Assembly: GCA_029449235.1 (NCBI GenBank)
Contig: JANATG010000013.1
Location: 124,001 to 188,000, forward strand
Length of the DNA: 64,000 nt
Source: Linnemannia schmuckeri
Lineage: Eukaryota > Mortierellomycota > Mortierellomycetes > Mortierellales > Mortierellaceae
Reading direction: 5' to 3'
Below, piece by piece: positions 1 to 11,807 of the stretch. Both the position numbers and the translations under genes were made by a program. Under the pieces are notes generated by a model. The model did no database searches, was not told where the DNA came from, and saw only the letters and a list, made by a program, of their open reading frames with translations. How positions within the stretch are numbered: position 1 is the first letter of the stretch; every line of letters starts with the position of its first letter.

Positions 1-144
1 CTGACCAGATGGTGAATAGTCGAAGGACACCAGAAACGAAAAAAGTCGAGCTCCAAGGTCTCGAGATGCAGCGACTTTGAGCTTACCAAAGCCTTCTCTA
101 ATGAAGCGGAAGCTGAAGATATGCACTCCTTGTCCGTTCCCGAA

Positions 145-620
145 ATGCGCAAATGCTTGAGCTGTGGCCAAGCCGAAAAAAAGTCCCTGTTGTCATCAAC
201 TCCGAATTCCAAGATACGGGCTTGGCATTGAGAAAAAGCAATGGATTCAAGTTGCGAGCAGGGCGCGAGGAGTATAAGCGGGTGTTCGTCCATGGTGCGG
301 TCGCGTACGTCGATCGATCGGAGCCGTGGGGTATATGGGATGATGTTGGTCAAGTCGATATGAGTAAGGCTGATGCCCTCTTCGTCGTCCTTCCTAGTGC
401 TAAAGTCGAGCGACTGGACCCAAGCACCGTGGGTGATGACAGAGGTTGCAAAGGCTTGGATCTGAAAGTCGCTTTCCAAACGAATGTCTTGGCGCCAGAG
501 GATAGGTTGAGCAAGGGCGGACCAGAGGTTGCAGACAAGGCAGACTTGTGGCAAGTTCTTAGTAGGGAGGAACTTGAGGACGGTAAGGACGAGTTCTGGA
601 ATGGTGAGAAATGTTTCTGA
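145..620 (+). CDS. Unrecognised ORF, possibly the 3' part of a frame-broken gene
   Basis: An open frame of 155 codons runs from an ATG at 153 to a TGA ending at 620. I do not recognise the product; it is charged, without signal peptide or membrane segment. A second open frame runs from about position 16 to 233 in another phase and carries a Cys-X2-Cys pair (CLSCGQ). The two frames overlap between 145 and 233, so together they could be one coding sequence interrupted by a single frameshift, or the start of the gene may lie outside the window. A spurious ORF in an intergenic stretch is equally possible. Confidence 0.25.
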
Positions 621-1242
621 TGCGGGTAAAGGCGAGGTGATGGTTGTGTTTACTGACGACGCCAAGGACGACAAGGACTGCTGGGCGCGGAGTTGTTGTT
701 CTTGTCGTTTGAGAAGGGACGCGATGCGTTGACGATGGAACTGGACGAGAGCGCCGATTGAGTTGTCGGTCATTGGGGCCTTCTTGGTTATTGATGTTGG
801 TCGTAGGTGACTATAGTTGTCCTGAATAAGGTTTTTGAGCTGTATGTCGTTGTTGATGGTTTAACATTCAAACAGACTCGATGAGTGGGAGGGGAAAGGG
901 ATGTTAAGCATAAGAGTAAAAGAGTCAAGGACCTCCAGAAGCATAGGAGCAAGGTTCAAATTTTTCAGATAGGGGTAGGATTTGAGATCGCACTTGCTAC
1001 CATCGTCAGCCATGATATCATTTGTCTGGTTGTGCGTGTTTGAGTGTATGTCCTGTGCCTGCCTCCACACGACACAACCCCCCTTCCTTCTAATTTATTA
1101 ATATCGAGCCTTGAGCGTGCTCACGTCTTCCTTTTCTTTTCTTCTTCTTCTTCATCAACAAACTCACTTCCCACCATTCCCTCCCTCCCTCCTTCACCAC
1201 TTTTCATTCACGTCGTAGACTGCTAGAGTCCTTCGTCCACTT

Positions 1243-1293
<51 letters not shown>

Positions 1294-1348
1294 CCTCTAA
1301 CGAACGGCAACAGCTTCTTACAACCACTTCCTCACCAATTGAACAGCC
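621..1348. other. Intergenic region and ARPC1 leader
   Basis: No convincing coding sequence. The right half becomes strongly pyrimidine-rich on the + strand (about 1120-1300), ending in a CT microsatellite shortly before the ARPC1 start codon. This probably contains the ARPC1 promoter and 5' leader. Confidence 0.5.
1249..1291 (+). repeat. (CT)n microsatellite in ARPC1 leader
   Basis: About 21 uninterrupted CT dinucleotides, ending some 58 bases before the ARPC1 ATG. Pyrimidines lie on the coding strand, as in several other leaders in this window. Confidence 0.95.
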
Positions 1349-3028
1349 ATGTCTGACTCGCCCATCGTCAACGAGTTCAACCAGGGTCCCATCTCCTGCC
1401 ACGCCTTCAACGGCGACCGCACCGGTACTTAAAACCACTCTATTCCTTTCCTTATCGACTTTTCATCTCCATTTCACTCCATTACTGTCGCGTCATTCAG
1501 TTCAAATGACCTCCGCGTCTAACATAGCTACACCCGCGTACAAATACATCAAATAGAGCTGGCTATCTGCTTCAACACAAACGTGGTTAGCATCTTCCGC
1601 AAGTCCGGTGCGAGCTGGACACAGACCTCGACCCTGGCCGAGCACGACAAGCCTGTGACCTCCGTCGACTGGGCCCCGCGATCCAACCGTATCGTCACCT
1701 GTTCCCAGGATAGAAACGCCTATGTGTGGACCCTCGATGGCGCCTCTCACCAGTGGAAGCCCACTTTGGTTCTTTTGCGTATTAACCGTGCCGCGACTTT
1801 CGTCCGCTGGTCGCCTGAAGAGGACAAGTTTGCGGTCGCCTCGGGATCGCGTTGTATTAGCGTCTGCTACTTTGAGGAGGATAACGATTGGTGGGTTGGT
1901 AAGCATATCAAGAAGCCTATCCGCAGTACTGTCCTCTCCCTCGACTGGCACCCCAACAATGTCCTCCTCGCCGCCGGATGTGCCGACATGAAGGTAATTT
2001 TGAACGAAGGGAAAAGGAAACAAGCATTTGGCTGTTAATTTTGGTGTGCCTACGCTAATGCAGCGCTTATGTCATTGGCACAAGCATGCTTTTGGATGGA
2101 TGCATTAATTCCCACTGAAAGGTTTATATTTGCCACTAAATAATGCCGACTCCTTGTCTAACTCGCCTGCCCTTCTGTAACCATTCTTCTTTAGGCTCGC
2201 GTCTTCTCGGCCTTCATCAAGGGCATCGACAAGAAGTAATCCGAATCATCCTACTCTTTTACTCTTACCCATTACAACATGAATGCACACTCGCGGATCA
2301 AAATATTAACCACTCCACTTTACCCAATAATCAAAATAGACCCGCTCCTTCTCCTTGGGGTGAGAAGTTGCCCTTCAACACCGTGTGCGGCGAATTTTCG
2401 AACGGCGCAGGAGGATGGATTCACGGTGTGGCCTTCTCGCCTAGCGGTGAGTCTCTTGCCTTTACCGGCCACGATTCGACCATCACTGTTGTCTCGCCCG
2501 GAACTGGAGATATCCAGTCGATCCGTGCTCCTTACCTCCCTTATCTCTCTGTCATCTGGTTGAACGAGAACCAGATCGTTGCTGCCGGACATGACTGTGC
2601 CCCCCATCTTTTTGAGCTCAAGGGCCAGCAATGGTACGTTTTCTCTTCAAGGCTATTTTACCAGGAATGCCTTATATTGCATTCGAAGACACAAGTTAAT
2701 TATTTTACATGTGATTAACTGGCCTTGATTACGTGTCGGATAAAAACAAAATAGGGCGTTCACGGCGTCATTGGATGCGGCGGTGAAGAAGGCAGATGTG
2801 GGATTCACAGCCAGGGACACCTTCCGTCGCATGGACAGCCGTGCCCAGTCTGCCACGTCGACCGACACTGAGGTCCACACCCACCATCAAAACACCATCA
2901 ACTCTATTCGTCCTTTCTCGGGTACTCCCGGACATGTCGAGCAGTTCTCAACCTCTGCTATCGATGGTAAACTTATCATCTGGAATGCCAACAGTATCTC
3001 TCGTGGCCTTGGCAACTTGCACCTCTAA
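1349..3028 (+). CDS. ARPC1: Arp2/3 complex subunit 1 (ARPC1/p40), WD40 protein
   Basis: Five exons: 1349-1424, 1557-1993, 2195-2235, 2340-2633 and 2755-3028, joining in frame to 373 residues, the usual length for this family. Each junction has GT...AG ends. ARPC1 is the WD40 beta-propeller subunit of the Arp2/3 complex, which nucleates branched actin filaments at endocytic patches. The N-terminus (MSDSPIVNEFNQGPISCHAF) and blocks such as HDKPVTSVDWAPRSNRIVT, LSLDWHPNNVLLAAGCADMK and IDGKLIIWN are characteristic; the exon 5 insert before the last blade matches the subunit's variable loop region. The start is the first ATG after the pyrimidine-rich leader. A putative AATAAA poly(A) signal lies about 90 bases after the stop. 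Confidence 0.95.
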
Positions 3029-3609
3029 GGAGCCCTCCTTTTTTTTTTCTGAACGTGTCCAGGATCGGGAGGATCGTCTCTTTTTTTCTCATTCGTAAGT
3101 GAGGATACAATTGGATAATAAAGCCTGAATGGAACACCTTTTCTTTTTTCCCTTTCTTCTCCATTTTCAACGCAGTATTACGCGAAGGTACACTTGATTT
3201 CATCTCCGCAATTATTTTCAACGCGACATTACTTCATTGCCTCAATGTTTTTTCGTTTGTTTATTCACGGGAAGCAGGTCAAGGACGCTTCTGGAAGTGG
3301 AATTATATGGAAAAGAAAATGAAAACCAGAAAAGGATATACAAATGTAAGCAAGAATCAATGATGTTGATTATGATGATGATGAAGAAGAAAGAACAGTA
3401 AAAGAGATAGAAATGAGAAGTGCGAAAAAATAATAATAATAATTATAGCGGTGTGTGAGATCATGAAGACAAGGAGCAGAAGCAAATGGGAAGCAAAACA
3501 ACAAAAACGCGTGAATGCTATATAATTACATCATCGCAATTGGGGAACCCAAACCCTTGAGAAGGCTATTGCTTATGGGGGGGGATTTGTTTCTTTGGAA
3601 GTCCTCGAT
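3029..3609. other. Intergenic: ARPC1 3' UTR and downstream flank of a minus-strand gene
   Basis: T-rich then A-rich sequence between two convergent genes. Only 3' UTR/terminator-type sequence is visible; no ORF worth calling. Confidence 0.5.
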
Positions 3610-4392
3610 TTATCGGAACGAGATTTCGAAGCGAGGTATCTGTCCGCCGAAAAAGACATTGGCTCCCGAGACTTGAATAAAGTCCTGACCGAGGATGTTG
3701 AGATGCGAGAAGTGTCCGTCTGCAGGCGAGCGTGCAACCATGGTCGTGTAGCCGTTGATCCGGAGCGGTAACCGAAGCAGTGTGGATGTATATGAGCCTA
3801 CGCCATTGCCACCATTGCCACCACTACCGCCATTACCACTGTATCCGTCGGTCCCAATGTTACTGTTAGCGCTGCTGAAGGGGTTGAAGGGGTTGAAGGG
3901 GTTGGGGTTAATGGTCACCGGGTCGAGTGGCGTGTTCGTAGGCGCGATAGAATGTTCTCCAACAATGACCATATCCTCAATCCCCAACGTCCTCAACGCT
4001 TCTTCCGAAAGATACGTCTGTGGGGAGGCCGGGAGGTACAAGAAGTGCACGTTGATTGGAAACCGGGTTCCGGAAAGGGTGAGGATGGATTCTGTGATTT
4101 GGACCGAGAGGGAGATGATGAGCCGGAGACTTGCGCCCCATACGATTCCGCGGACCAGTTTCTGATGTGCGATCATCGGTGTTGCACTGTTTGAGTTTGA
4201 TTGGGAAGAGGTGGGAGGGGAGGTGATGAGGGAGAGGTAAGGGCGTTGGAGGTGTTTTGAGAATGTGTCATGGAGGTCGTGGGGCAGGATGTCTTCAAAG
4301 TCAGCGCAGATTGTCTTGAAGAGCACTAGATCGTCCGCCCTTGTTGTTGTTGCTGGCGTCGTGGTTGCTATTGAAGTCAATGCTGATGCCAT
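3610..4392 (-). CDS. Fungal protein of unknown function, single exon
   Basis: An uninterrupted 260-codon frame from ATG at 4392 to a stop at 3610. I cannot assign a family with confidence. The N-terminus is Ser/Thr/Ala-rich, the central part has a conserved-looking hydrophobic block (RGIVWGASLRLIISLSVQI), followed by an Asn/Pro/Gly-rich low-complexity linker, and the last 50 residues contain HLNILGQDFI. That segment vaguely recalls the C-terminal Ile-Leu-Gly-x-Asp-Phe stretch of retropepsin-like aspartic proteases, but there is no Asp-Thr-Gly active-site motif, so protease function is not claimed. A coherent reading frame, a start just downstream (sense strand) of a pyrimidine-rich leader and convergence with ARPC1 support it as a real gene. 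Confidence 0.6.
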   Translation of the reverse strand: MASALTSIATTTPATTTRADDLVLFKTICADFEDILPHDLHDTFSKHLQRPYLSLITSPPTSSQSNSNSATPMIAHQKLVRGIVWGASLRLIISLSVQITESILTLSGTRFPINVHFLYLPASPQTYLSEEALRTLGIEDMVIVGEHSIAPTNTPLDPVTINPNPFNPFNPFSSANSNIGTDGYSGNGGSGGNGGNGVGSYTSTLLRLPLRINGYTTMVARSPADGHFSHLNILGQDFIQVSGANVFFGGQIPRFEISFR

Positions 4393-4429
4393 TGCTCTGT
4401 TTGCTTGTGGGTGGTTTTAAAGGGAGAAG

Positions 4430-4575
4430 GAAAGAAAGAGGGAAAGAAGGAGGGGAGAGGAGAGGAGAGAAGGAGAGAGAGAGGGGGGGGGAAGGAGAGA
4501 AGAAGAGAAAGAAGGAAAGTAGAACAAGAAGAAGAAGAAGCAGAAGAAGAAGAAGAAGAAGAAGAAGAAAAGAGA
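4430..4575 (-). repeat. Purine/pyrimidine low-complexity tract upstream of the 4392 start
   Basis: On the + strand this is GGAAA/GAGAG/(GAA)n; on the coding (-) strand it is therefore a CT/TTC-rich leader ending about 40 bases before the ATG. The long open frames across it on both strands encode only Lys/Arg/Glu or Phe/Leu/Ser runs and are not genes. Confidence 0.85.
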
Positions 4576-5278
4576 GTAAAAAGGAACGAGAAGGTGAACC
4601 ACAGTGTCGGTACAGCAAGAGCAGAGAGAAGGAGCGCCGTAGAGCGAAGGGCGAAAGGTCTAGAAGGAACAAGAATCAGTCAGAGGACAGCTGGACAGAT
4701 GGAAGGACAACAATGGAAAAGACTCACGACGGAGCAAGAGAGGAGGAGAGACAGAGCCAACCAGGATTTCAGCGGGAGGACGACGATGCGATTGGCCGCA
4801 GATGGGAGTATAGGATTGTCATCAAGAATAATGGATCGGGTGTGTGCTTGTGCCTGAATACAACAAAGGAAGAAGGGTCTGGATCGACAACCCAGCTAGT
4901 CTAACTGAACTAGTGCGAATGCAGCTTGTAAAACGGAGACAACCTTGGTCGCGGACTAACGTGATATGGTTAACAATACAAGTAGAAGGAAAGAAGAATC
5001 AAAAAGCAAGAAAACTGCGATGATGACGATTTAGTTGTCTTTTCTTTTAGTTGCCACATGGCATGGACGCTGTTTTTTCTGCTTGTTGAAAATATTTTTT
5101 TATTTTTTTAGGGATACGATGACGTCTTCTCCTGCTTCGTCTCCCATCTCTTACAGTATGTACAAATCTCACTAAAAAAAATATTCCTAATTGCTTATCT
5201 CCAATTGCACCTGTTGACGTTGTTCACAAAAAACGAACAGCCGTTTCGTTTCTTATTTAAAAAAACAGAGTACAGCTC
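4576..5278. other. Intergenic flank
   Basis: Upstream flank of the unknown minus-strand gene and downstream flank of the GST gene. A/T-rich stretches near 5090-5115 and 5160-5260; no gene recognised. Confidence 0.45.
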
Positions 5279-5522
5279 TTAATGGATGAGCTGCTGAGCC
5301 TTGAGCCAGTAGTTACGCAGGACCTGATCGTCAATGGCATTGAGGATGCCCTCCTCAAACTTTTGAGGCGAGAACGAGTTGAACCAGATGAACGCCGAAA
5401 TCAGCGTGAAATCTGCCCATCCAGCTATAAAGAAGTGATTTTGTTCAAAAAGAGAAAAGGGGAAATGTTAGTATGTGCCACATTGAGCATGGAATTAAAT
5501 ATCCAAGCAAACAAATACTATG

Positions 5523-5571
<49 letters not shown>

Positions 5572-6308
5572 AATAGACAAGCAGAACGTACGTTGTTCAC
5601 CAGTGATCCAACCACCAGATCGCAAAAGAGCACTATGAATCAACCCCAAATTATCCTTCAACTCCTTCAAGTTCTGGGCCTGATCTCCACCAAGCTGCTC
5701 CAAAGTCTTGCCACCCTTCTCTCTCGACGACTTGAAATAGGCTGCATTATCTGCATCCTGGTCCTCATACATCTCGATAAAGACCAGACGCTGGATCGCA
5801 GGGTGGAGACGGGACGAGACATAGGACTCGAAGAACAGCTGGAGGTTTTTCTCGGAGGGGGATTGACCAAAGATGGAGGGACCCTTGGGGTAGTTACGCT
5901 CGACGTATTCGGCGATTGCAAGACTGTCCTGGAGACCCTCGCCGTCGGCGATTTTCAGGGTTGGGACCGTTGGGGCTGTCACATTAGGACTGTTTTAAAA
6001 AAAGGTTTTTGTAGGTGAAAAAGGTAAAACAAAGTGGGTGATTAGAGTGTGAGACTCGGAACTTTGATTAGACGTGTTAAATGGGGCGACGCGTTTGGAT
6101 ATGAAACAATAGAAAATACAGAGCTTAATCAAACAACCTACCAGACTTTGGGAATCAGGGTAGGAATATCCAGAAAGGTAACGGGGATAGTCTCGTAGGT
6201 GACGTTCTTGTGGTTGAGGGCCAGCTTGGAACGCCAAACCATGGGCGAGAACGACTTTTGACGGGTCTTGCCATCGACAATCTCAAAAAGTTGGAGCCCG
6301 ATAGTCAT
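5279..6308 (-). CDS. Glutathione S-transferase, fungal etherase-like type
   Basis: Three exons on the minus strand: 6308-6142, 5989-5592 and 5424-5279, giving 236 residues. The N-terminal thioredoxin-like domain begins MTIGLQLFEIVDGKTRQKSF and holds SFSPMVWRSKLALNHK, the glutathione-site helix of GSTs in which Ser-Pro replaces the classical catalytic Tyr; VPTLKIADGEGLQDSLAIAEY is the usual Pro-Thr-Leu plus Asp-Ser glutathione-binding region. The C-terminal helical domain ends with GEQPGWADFTLISAF, the conserved N-capping Asp segment. These features resemble the fungal GSTs related to bacterial beta-etherases; a cytosolic conjugating or deglutathionylating role is inferred and the substrate is unknown. 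Intron 2 contains a 48-base homopolymer. Confidence 0.85.
5523..5570. repeat. A48 homopolymer inside GST intron 2
   Basis: Forty-eight consecutive A on the + strand (poly-T on the transcribed gene strand), well away from the 3' splice site. No target-site duplication was recognised around it. Confidence 0.9.
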
Positions 6309-8145
6309 CTTTGGGTAGTGAGTTGGGGTGGATGGAGTGGGTGGTTGTTTGTTTTGTGAGGTGGAAGGAGCTGTATTTGTAATGAGGAAACAAAACTGGA
6401 TGGGTTTGCTGTTGAGATGGGAGGGAAAGGTTTCTCGAAGCGAGGTTTATATACCTCATGAAGACTCATGAAACCATCCTTGACAGTTGTTTTTGTTTCG
6501 GTGGATCTCGACCAGCTCTATGCCTCGGGAGGAAGCAGTGAACGACAAAAACATAGCAAGCGGAAAAGGAGAGGCAAAAAAAACAGGGGGAGGATCGAGG
6601 AGAAGGAGAGAACAACATTGTTTGTTGGCGAGGAGAGTTGACTACAAGGCATTGTGAACTAGAATAAGATTGGTTGACCAAGGAACGTTTTTAGTTTTAA
6701 TGCAGGGGTGAGAAACAGGCATGTTAGGCGAAAATACGGACACGGCAGAGAAGGAGAGGGGATGGTCGTGAAGACAAGTAACAACCTCTTTTAGTCTTTT
6801 TGCCTCTATTTGGACATTGGCATTGGCGTTAGTAATCTTTTGTTGCTCGAATTATTATCTTTTTGTCGCGTCGTTCATACCAAGTGGCATGATGCGATGG
6901 GTATTATTCCAACATGTCGCAGTTTTTCTGTTAGTTTTTCCTATCCATCGCAGAGTGTATGCTGAAAGTGGGCAATTGTAGAAAACAATAGTGATCAAGG
7001 TTAGCATAGGGGTTGTCAATTGTCAAGGCGGCAGTAAAACCATGCTGTTCACATTGGTGCAGAGATGTCGTCTTCTACAGAAGAAAAACCTGCAGCCCCT
7101 ACACGTACAAAAAACAAGAGATCCGCGTTTGTACTGACCAGGACAGGAAATACACAACACGAAAAGCAGACAGGCATGTTGAGAAGGAGCAAAAAGCAGT
7201 GGGTTTGGACATGCAAAAAGCACAAGGCATTATCGACATGCCAACTGCATCCACCTCCTTTCTTCCTTCCGTCCTGCCTTTTCTCGTTCCTTACTCCTTT
7301 TCAGCCTCTGCATCCAAAATCCAGGAGGTGCAAGTAAAAATACGTGATTGTCTGATTGTCGTCGCCCATCGTTTTTTGTTCCAATGGACCAACCTCATCC
7401 CAGCCCTCCATTTTTTGACTGCTCCACCTCCACCTCACCCCTTCGCTTTGTTCCCTGTGCTCAACCATCAAACAATGTCTCGTCAAAATATAGCGAACGG
7501 AACAACAACAATAGGCCCCCTAGTGTTTTTATCCCCTTACTCGCCTTCTAGCACCATTTTTTTCAAGTTTTTGCCTTGCCTTGACCGCATTGGCCTATGG
7601 GTGCTGCATATTATGCAAACCATAAATACACTGTGAAAGGGGTGCCGGAGTCGAAAGATTCGAAGGAAGAAAGCATGAATTCGTCGTGAGCATTCATGCG
7701 ATTGGCCCACCTTCACCTCTTCCAGAAGGCGAATGAGTGAGATAACAAAAACGATGCAGAAGAGTGCAGATTAAAACGCGATCTATCGTGAGAGCTGAAC
7801 TTTTTTTTACTCGTGTGAAGAGACGTGTGAAGAGAGAGACGAAGGTCGGGCGCATGCCCTGGAAAAGATGCCCTCATAGGAATGGGGCACCAGTCAAGAA
7901 GATCGAACATGACATTCTTTGCCTTCTGCACACCCCCTAGCTGCAACAATAGCATAGCAGTTCACCCTCAGTTCATTCGCTATAAGATAGTTGACGCGTT
8001 CGCGCAATAGTATTGAGATTTGTTATAGTATTTACAATCACTAAGAGGTTTATTCAAAGATAAAATGGTAAAAATAAGAACAGCAAACAAAAAACAAGCA
8101 AAGAAAGGAAGATGAGGATCAAAAAGGGAGATGGAGGAAGGGGTT
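6309..8145. other. Intergenic: GST promoter side and AlaRS 3' flank
   Basis: About 1.8 kb without a gene I can support. Open frames around 7013-7636 have no recognisable domain and biased, low-complexity composition. Confidence 0.45.
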
Positions 8146-11100
8146 CTAGTTCAACTTCAACTCGGCGAACTGCTTGGCAAGGTCGAGGGCCTCCTGGACC
8201 TTCTCGACATGCTCACCAGCGCCTTGGGCGGAATCGTCCTTGCCACCCTTGCGACCACCAATGACCTTGACGACAACATCGGCCCACTCGGTGGCCTTCA
8301 AGCCGCTCGATCCACTGAGGATCTCCTGTCCGACAACACAGGCGTGCGAGACCTTGCCGTTGCTCTCATCGACAGAGAAGACGTAGGCAGCCTTGTCCTT
8401 CAAGTTGGTCTTGACATGCGTCACGACAGCGCCGGTGGCCTTAGCGTTCGAGCCAACATCCAAGAGAGCAACGAAGACCTTGGACTCGGGGTTCTTTTCA
8501 AAATAGCTCTTGACCTGGTCGACAGAGTCCTTGACCTGCTTGGCCTTGCGGGCCTTGTCGGCATCATCAAAGGCTTTCTTGATGCCAGCGAAGCGCTCCT
8601 TGAGAACGGACTTGCGGTAAGCAGAGATAACAATCTCGTCAAGCTCCTTCGACAAGACCTTAAGCTGGGACTCAAGCTCGCTGCTCGAAAGGGCACCGGA
8701 TCCGACGTGGTTGAGCTTCTGCTCAAACTCGTTGGCGACACGCTCAGCCTGGTGGGCCTCCTCACCAGTGACAGCAACAATACGGCGGATACCCTTGGCA
8801 ATACCGGTCTCCTCAATGATCACAAACTGCTTGATGTCTGAGGTCTTGGCGACGTGGGTACCACCGCAGAACTCAATCGAGGTCTTGGTCCACTTCTCGT
8901 TGGAAACATCCTTCAAGATCTCGTTGACATCATATCCAATGCTGACAACACGGACAGGGTCGGGGTAGACCTCACCGAAGACAGCGCGGAGACCGTTGAT
9001 CGACTTGGCAATGGCCAAGGGAACCTCCTGCGAGTAGACAGCCAGGTTGCGCTTGATAAAGTCGCTGACAATCAAGTCGGCTTCGTGGATCTGCTGGGGA
9101 GTCATACCGTTCTTGGAGGTAAAGTCGAAACGGAGCTTCTCGGGAGCAACCAACGAACCCTTCTGGTCAACAACGTTGCCCAAAATCTCGCGAAGAGCAT
9201 AGTTCAACACGTGAGTTCCAGTGTGGTTGTTGCGAAGTGGCCAGCGGCGGAGCTATCATTAATAGAAGGATAGAATGGTTAGACAGAGTGTTCATCTTCA
9301 ACGATCGTCCAGACAAGCCAATGCAGCAACATTGAGCAAGAAGATTCATTACCTCATCAAACTGGACGACGACCTCATCATTGACGGCGAGGGTTCCGTA
9401 CTTGAGGTATCCGGTATGCAAAACGTATCCACCATAGACCTGGACGTTCTCAACAACAAACTCGGCCTTGCCGTCGACGGTGATGCTACCAGTGTCGTAC
9501 TCCTGTCCTCCCTGTTCGGCGTACATGTTAGTGCGGTCCAAGAGAATACCGAATGACTTTTGCTCCTCGATCGACGAAGTGTCCTGGGGGAACTCGTGGT
9601 TGCGGTAGATCAGCTTAATGTGAGCGTTAATGTTGCCAGACTTGTACTTGTACGAATCATCGGTCTTGGGGACAGTGCCCTTAGCGTCAACAGCAGCAAT
9701 ATCGTGAACATCAAAGGCGACAGTCTCTCCAGCGCCAGCGCCGGAACCCTTGCCAGCTCTGCTGAGGGCCTTAGCGGCCTCCTGCTGCTTCGAGAACTCC
9801 TCCTCGTCGACCGAAATACCGTTCTCCTCGGCCATCAGGCGGGTCAGATCGACGGGGAAACCGTAGGTGTCATATAGGCGCCAGACATCAGCTCCGGAAA
9901 GGTGAGTAGCCTTAGCCTCGAGAGCCTTCTGCAAGTAACCGTCAAACAACTTCTCACCACGATCCAAAGTGCGGGAGAAGGCCTCTTCCTCCTCGTTTAA
10001 GATCTCCTTGACATCATCAACACGGTTACGGATCTCGGGGAAAGCATCGCCAAACTCGCGCAAAACAGTGTCGACCAATGAGGAGAAGAAAGTACCAATC
10101 TGAACGCCAAACTTTCTGCGGGCATAACGGGAACCACGGCGGAGAATACGTCTGAGGACATAGCCACGTCCCTCGTTGCTGGGGACGCCACCGTCCGAGA
10201 TGGCAAAGGTAAGGGTACGGACGTGATCGGCAATGACTCTGTAGGCCATGTCGATGCCGTCCTTGTCCTCAGCACCCAACAATCCAGTGTAAGGACGAGC
10301 TCCGGTGACCTCCTGAATGGCGGCAAAAATAGGCTGGAACACATCAGTGTCATAGTTGGAAGACTTATCCTGAAGAATCGATACGAGACGCTCGAAACCC
10401 ATTCCGGTATCAATGTGCTTGTTGGGGAGGGGGCGGAGGGAGCCATCGGCCTCACGGTTGAAAGCCATGAAAACCAAGTTCCACACCTCAATGACGTTGG
10501 GATCATCCTCGTTGACCAAGTGAGCAACATCGCGACCTCCAATGCGATCGTAGTGAATCTCTGAGCAAGGACCGCAAGGACCCTGTTCACCCATTTCTAT
10601 TGGCCACAGAGGAAAGTATCAAAGATGCATATGTGAGTTCTCGACACATTTTTCTTCAATTGCGTTGCTCGCAATTTTTTGCTCCAAATGGTCCAAATAC
10701 AGCAGCGTCGAATGAAAGAGGACGTACCCCAGAAATTATCCTTGGCGCTACCGGGGAGAATGCGGTTCTCAGGGACTCCGACCTTAAGCCAGAGCTCCTT
10801 GGCCTCCAGATCGGGGGCAAGACCCTGCTTCTCATCACCACCAAAGTAGGTAACATAGAGACGATCCTTGGGAAGACCGTAGACCTCGGTCAACAACTTC
10901 CAGCCCATATCAATGGCCTCTTTCTATTCATGTTAATAGCAGGAGTAGAGAAACATTTCCTTGTTAGCGGTGAGTCATAATGAGTGAAGAATGAGGGTGG
11001 GATATAAGGGAGCAGCAGCAATTCTTCAATGTCAACAAAGTCAAGAACATACCTTGAAGTAGTCGCCGAAGGACCAGTTACCCAACATCTCGAAGTAGGT

Positions 11101-11807
11101 GTGATGGTAAGTATCCTTTCCGACATCCTCCAAGTCGTTGTGCTTTCCTCCTAATAGGTTGAAGGTGCGCAAGAATGTAACAAAGTGATTAGTGTCAGTT
11201 ATTGTTGCGCTCTATGCTTTGCTCCAAAAGCGTGTGCGGCGCACCATAGGGGTTGTCGACCATTGTCTGCTCCTTGTCCTCTTCGACTCGCCTCCTTTCT
11301 TTTTTCTTTCTGTTTGTGGTTGTTTATGTCGCTGTGATCTCTGATTCCCTTTCTCTCTCTCTTCTCGCCATTCCTGCGCTGAGGGTGAACAGAAACAAAG
11401 ATCCTGCTTTCGCTTGACTTACCAGCACGAATACACTTTTGAGAGTTGACGGCACGAGTGAGCTTTCCGAATTCCGTGTTAGGATCAATGGTTCCCAAAA
11501 AGATAGGCTTGTACTATTTGTTATTAACATCAATACGACAGATAAAAGTCGCATGCAAGGAGTGCAGTGTCAGTCCTCCGTACCAAATCGTGTGAACATA
11601 ATGGCTTGGCAAAACGGTCGTAGAAACTTTCCAAAGCAACTTCCAACATACTTGGTTCATTCCTGCGTTGGCGAAGAGAAGAGTAGGGTCATCATGGGGG
11701 ATGGTGGAAGAGGAAGGGACGAAGGTGTGTCCGAACTGGTCGCGGAAGTACGAGATGAAGGTCTCGCGGACCCTGACGGCGGTCCAATGTTCAGGTTGGA
11801 ATGTCAT
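8146..11807 (-). CDS. ALA1: Alanyl-tRNA synthetase
   Basis: Six exons: 11807-11652, 11513-11423, 11150-11053, 10923-10728, 10596-9353 and 9252-8146, joining to 963 residues, close to other eukaryotic AlaRS. It charges tRNA-Ala and edits mischarged Ser/Gly. The class II catalytic domain opens with TVRVRETF-like sequence and NAGMNQYKPIFLG, and continues through HHTYFEMLGNWSFGDYFK and MGEQGPCGPCSEIHYDRIGG. The editing domain carries both zinc-site elements: HTGTH (about residues 605-609) and CGGTH (about 723). The C-terminal oligomerisation domain ends the protein. Fungi often make cytosolic and mitochondrial AlaRS from one gene; no convincing presequence exon was identified upstream of 11807, so that is left open. 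The long exon 5 spans most of the central protein. Confidence 0.97.

Noticed and set aside
3610..3780. Retropepsin-like protease domain in the unknown minus-strand protein
   Set aside because: Only an ILGQDF-like string is seen; there is no Asp-Thr/Ser-Gly active site, so the call was not made.
7013..7636. 207-codon + strand ORF between GST and AlaRS
   Set aside because: No domain, biased composition and no splice-supported neighbours; several unrelated ORFs of similar quality overlap it.
8131..8841. Long plus-strand ORFs opposite alanyl-tRNA synthetase
   Set aside because: Antisense shadow of a strongly conserved coding exon with biased third positions.
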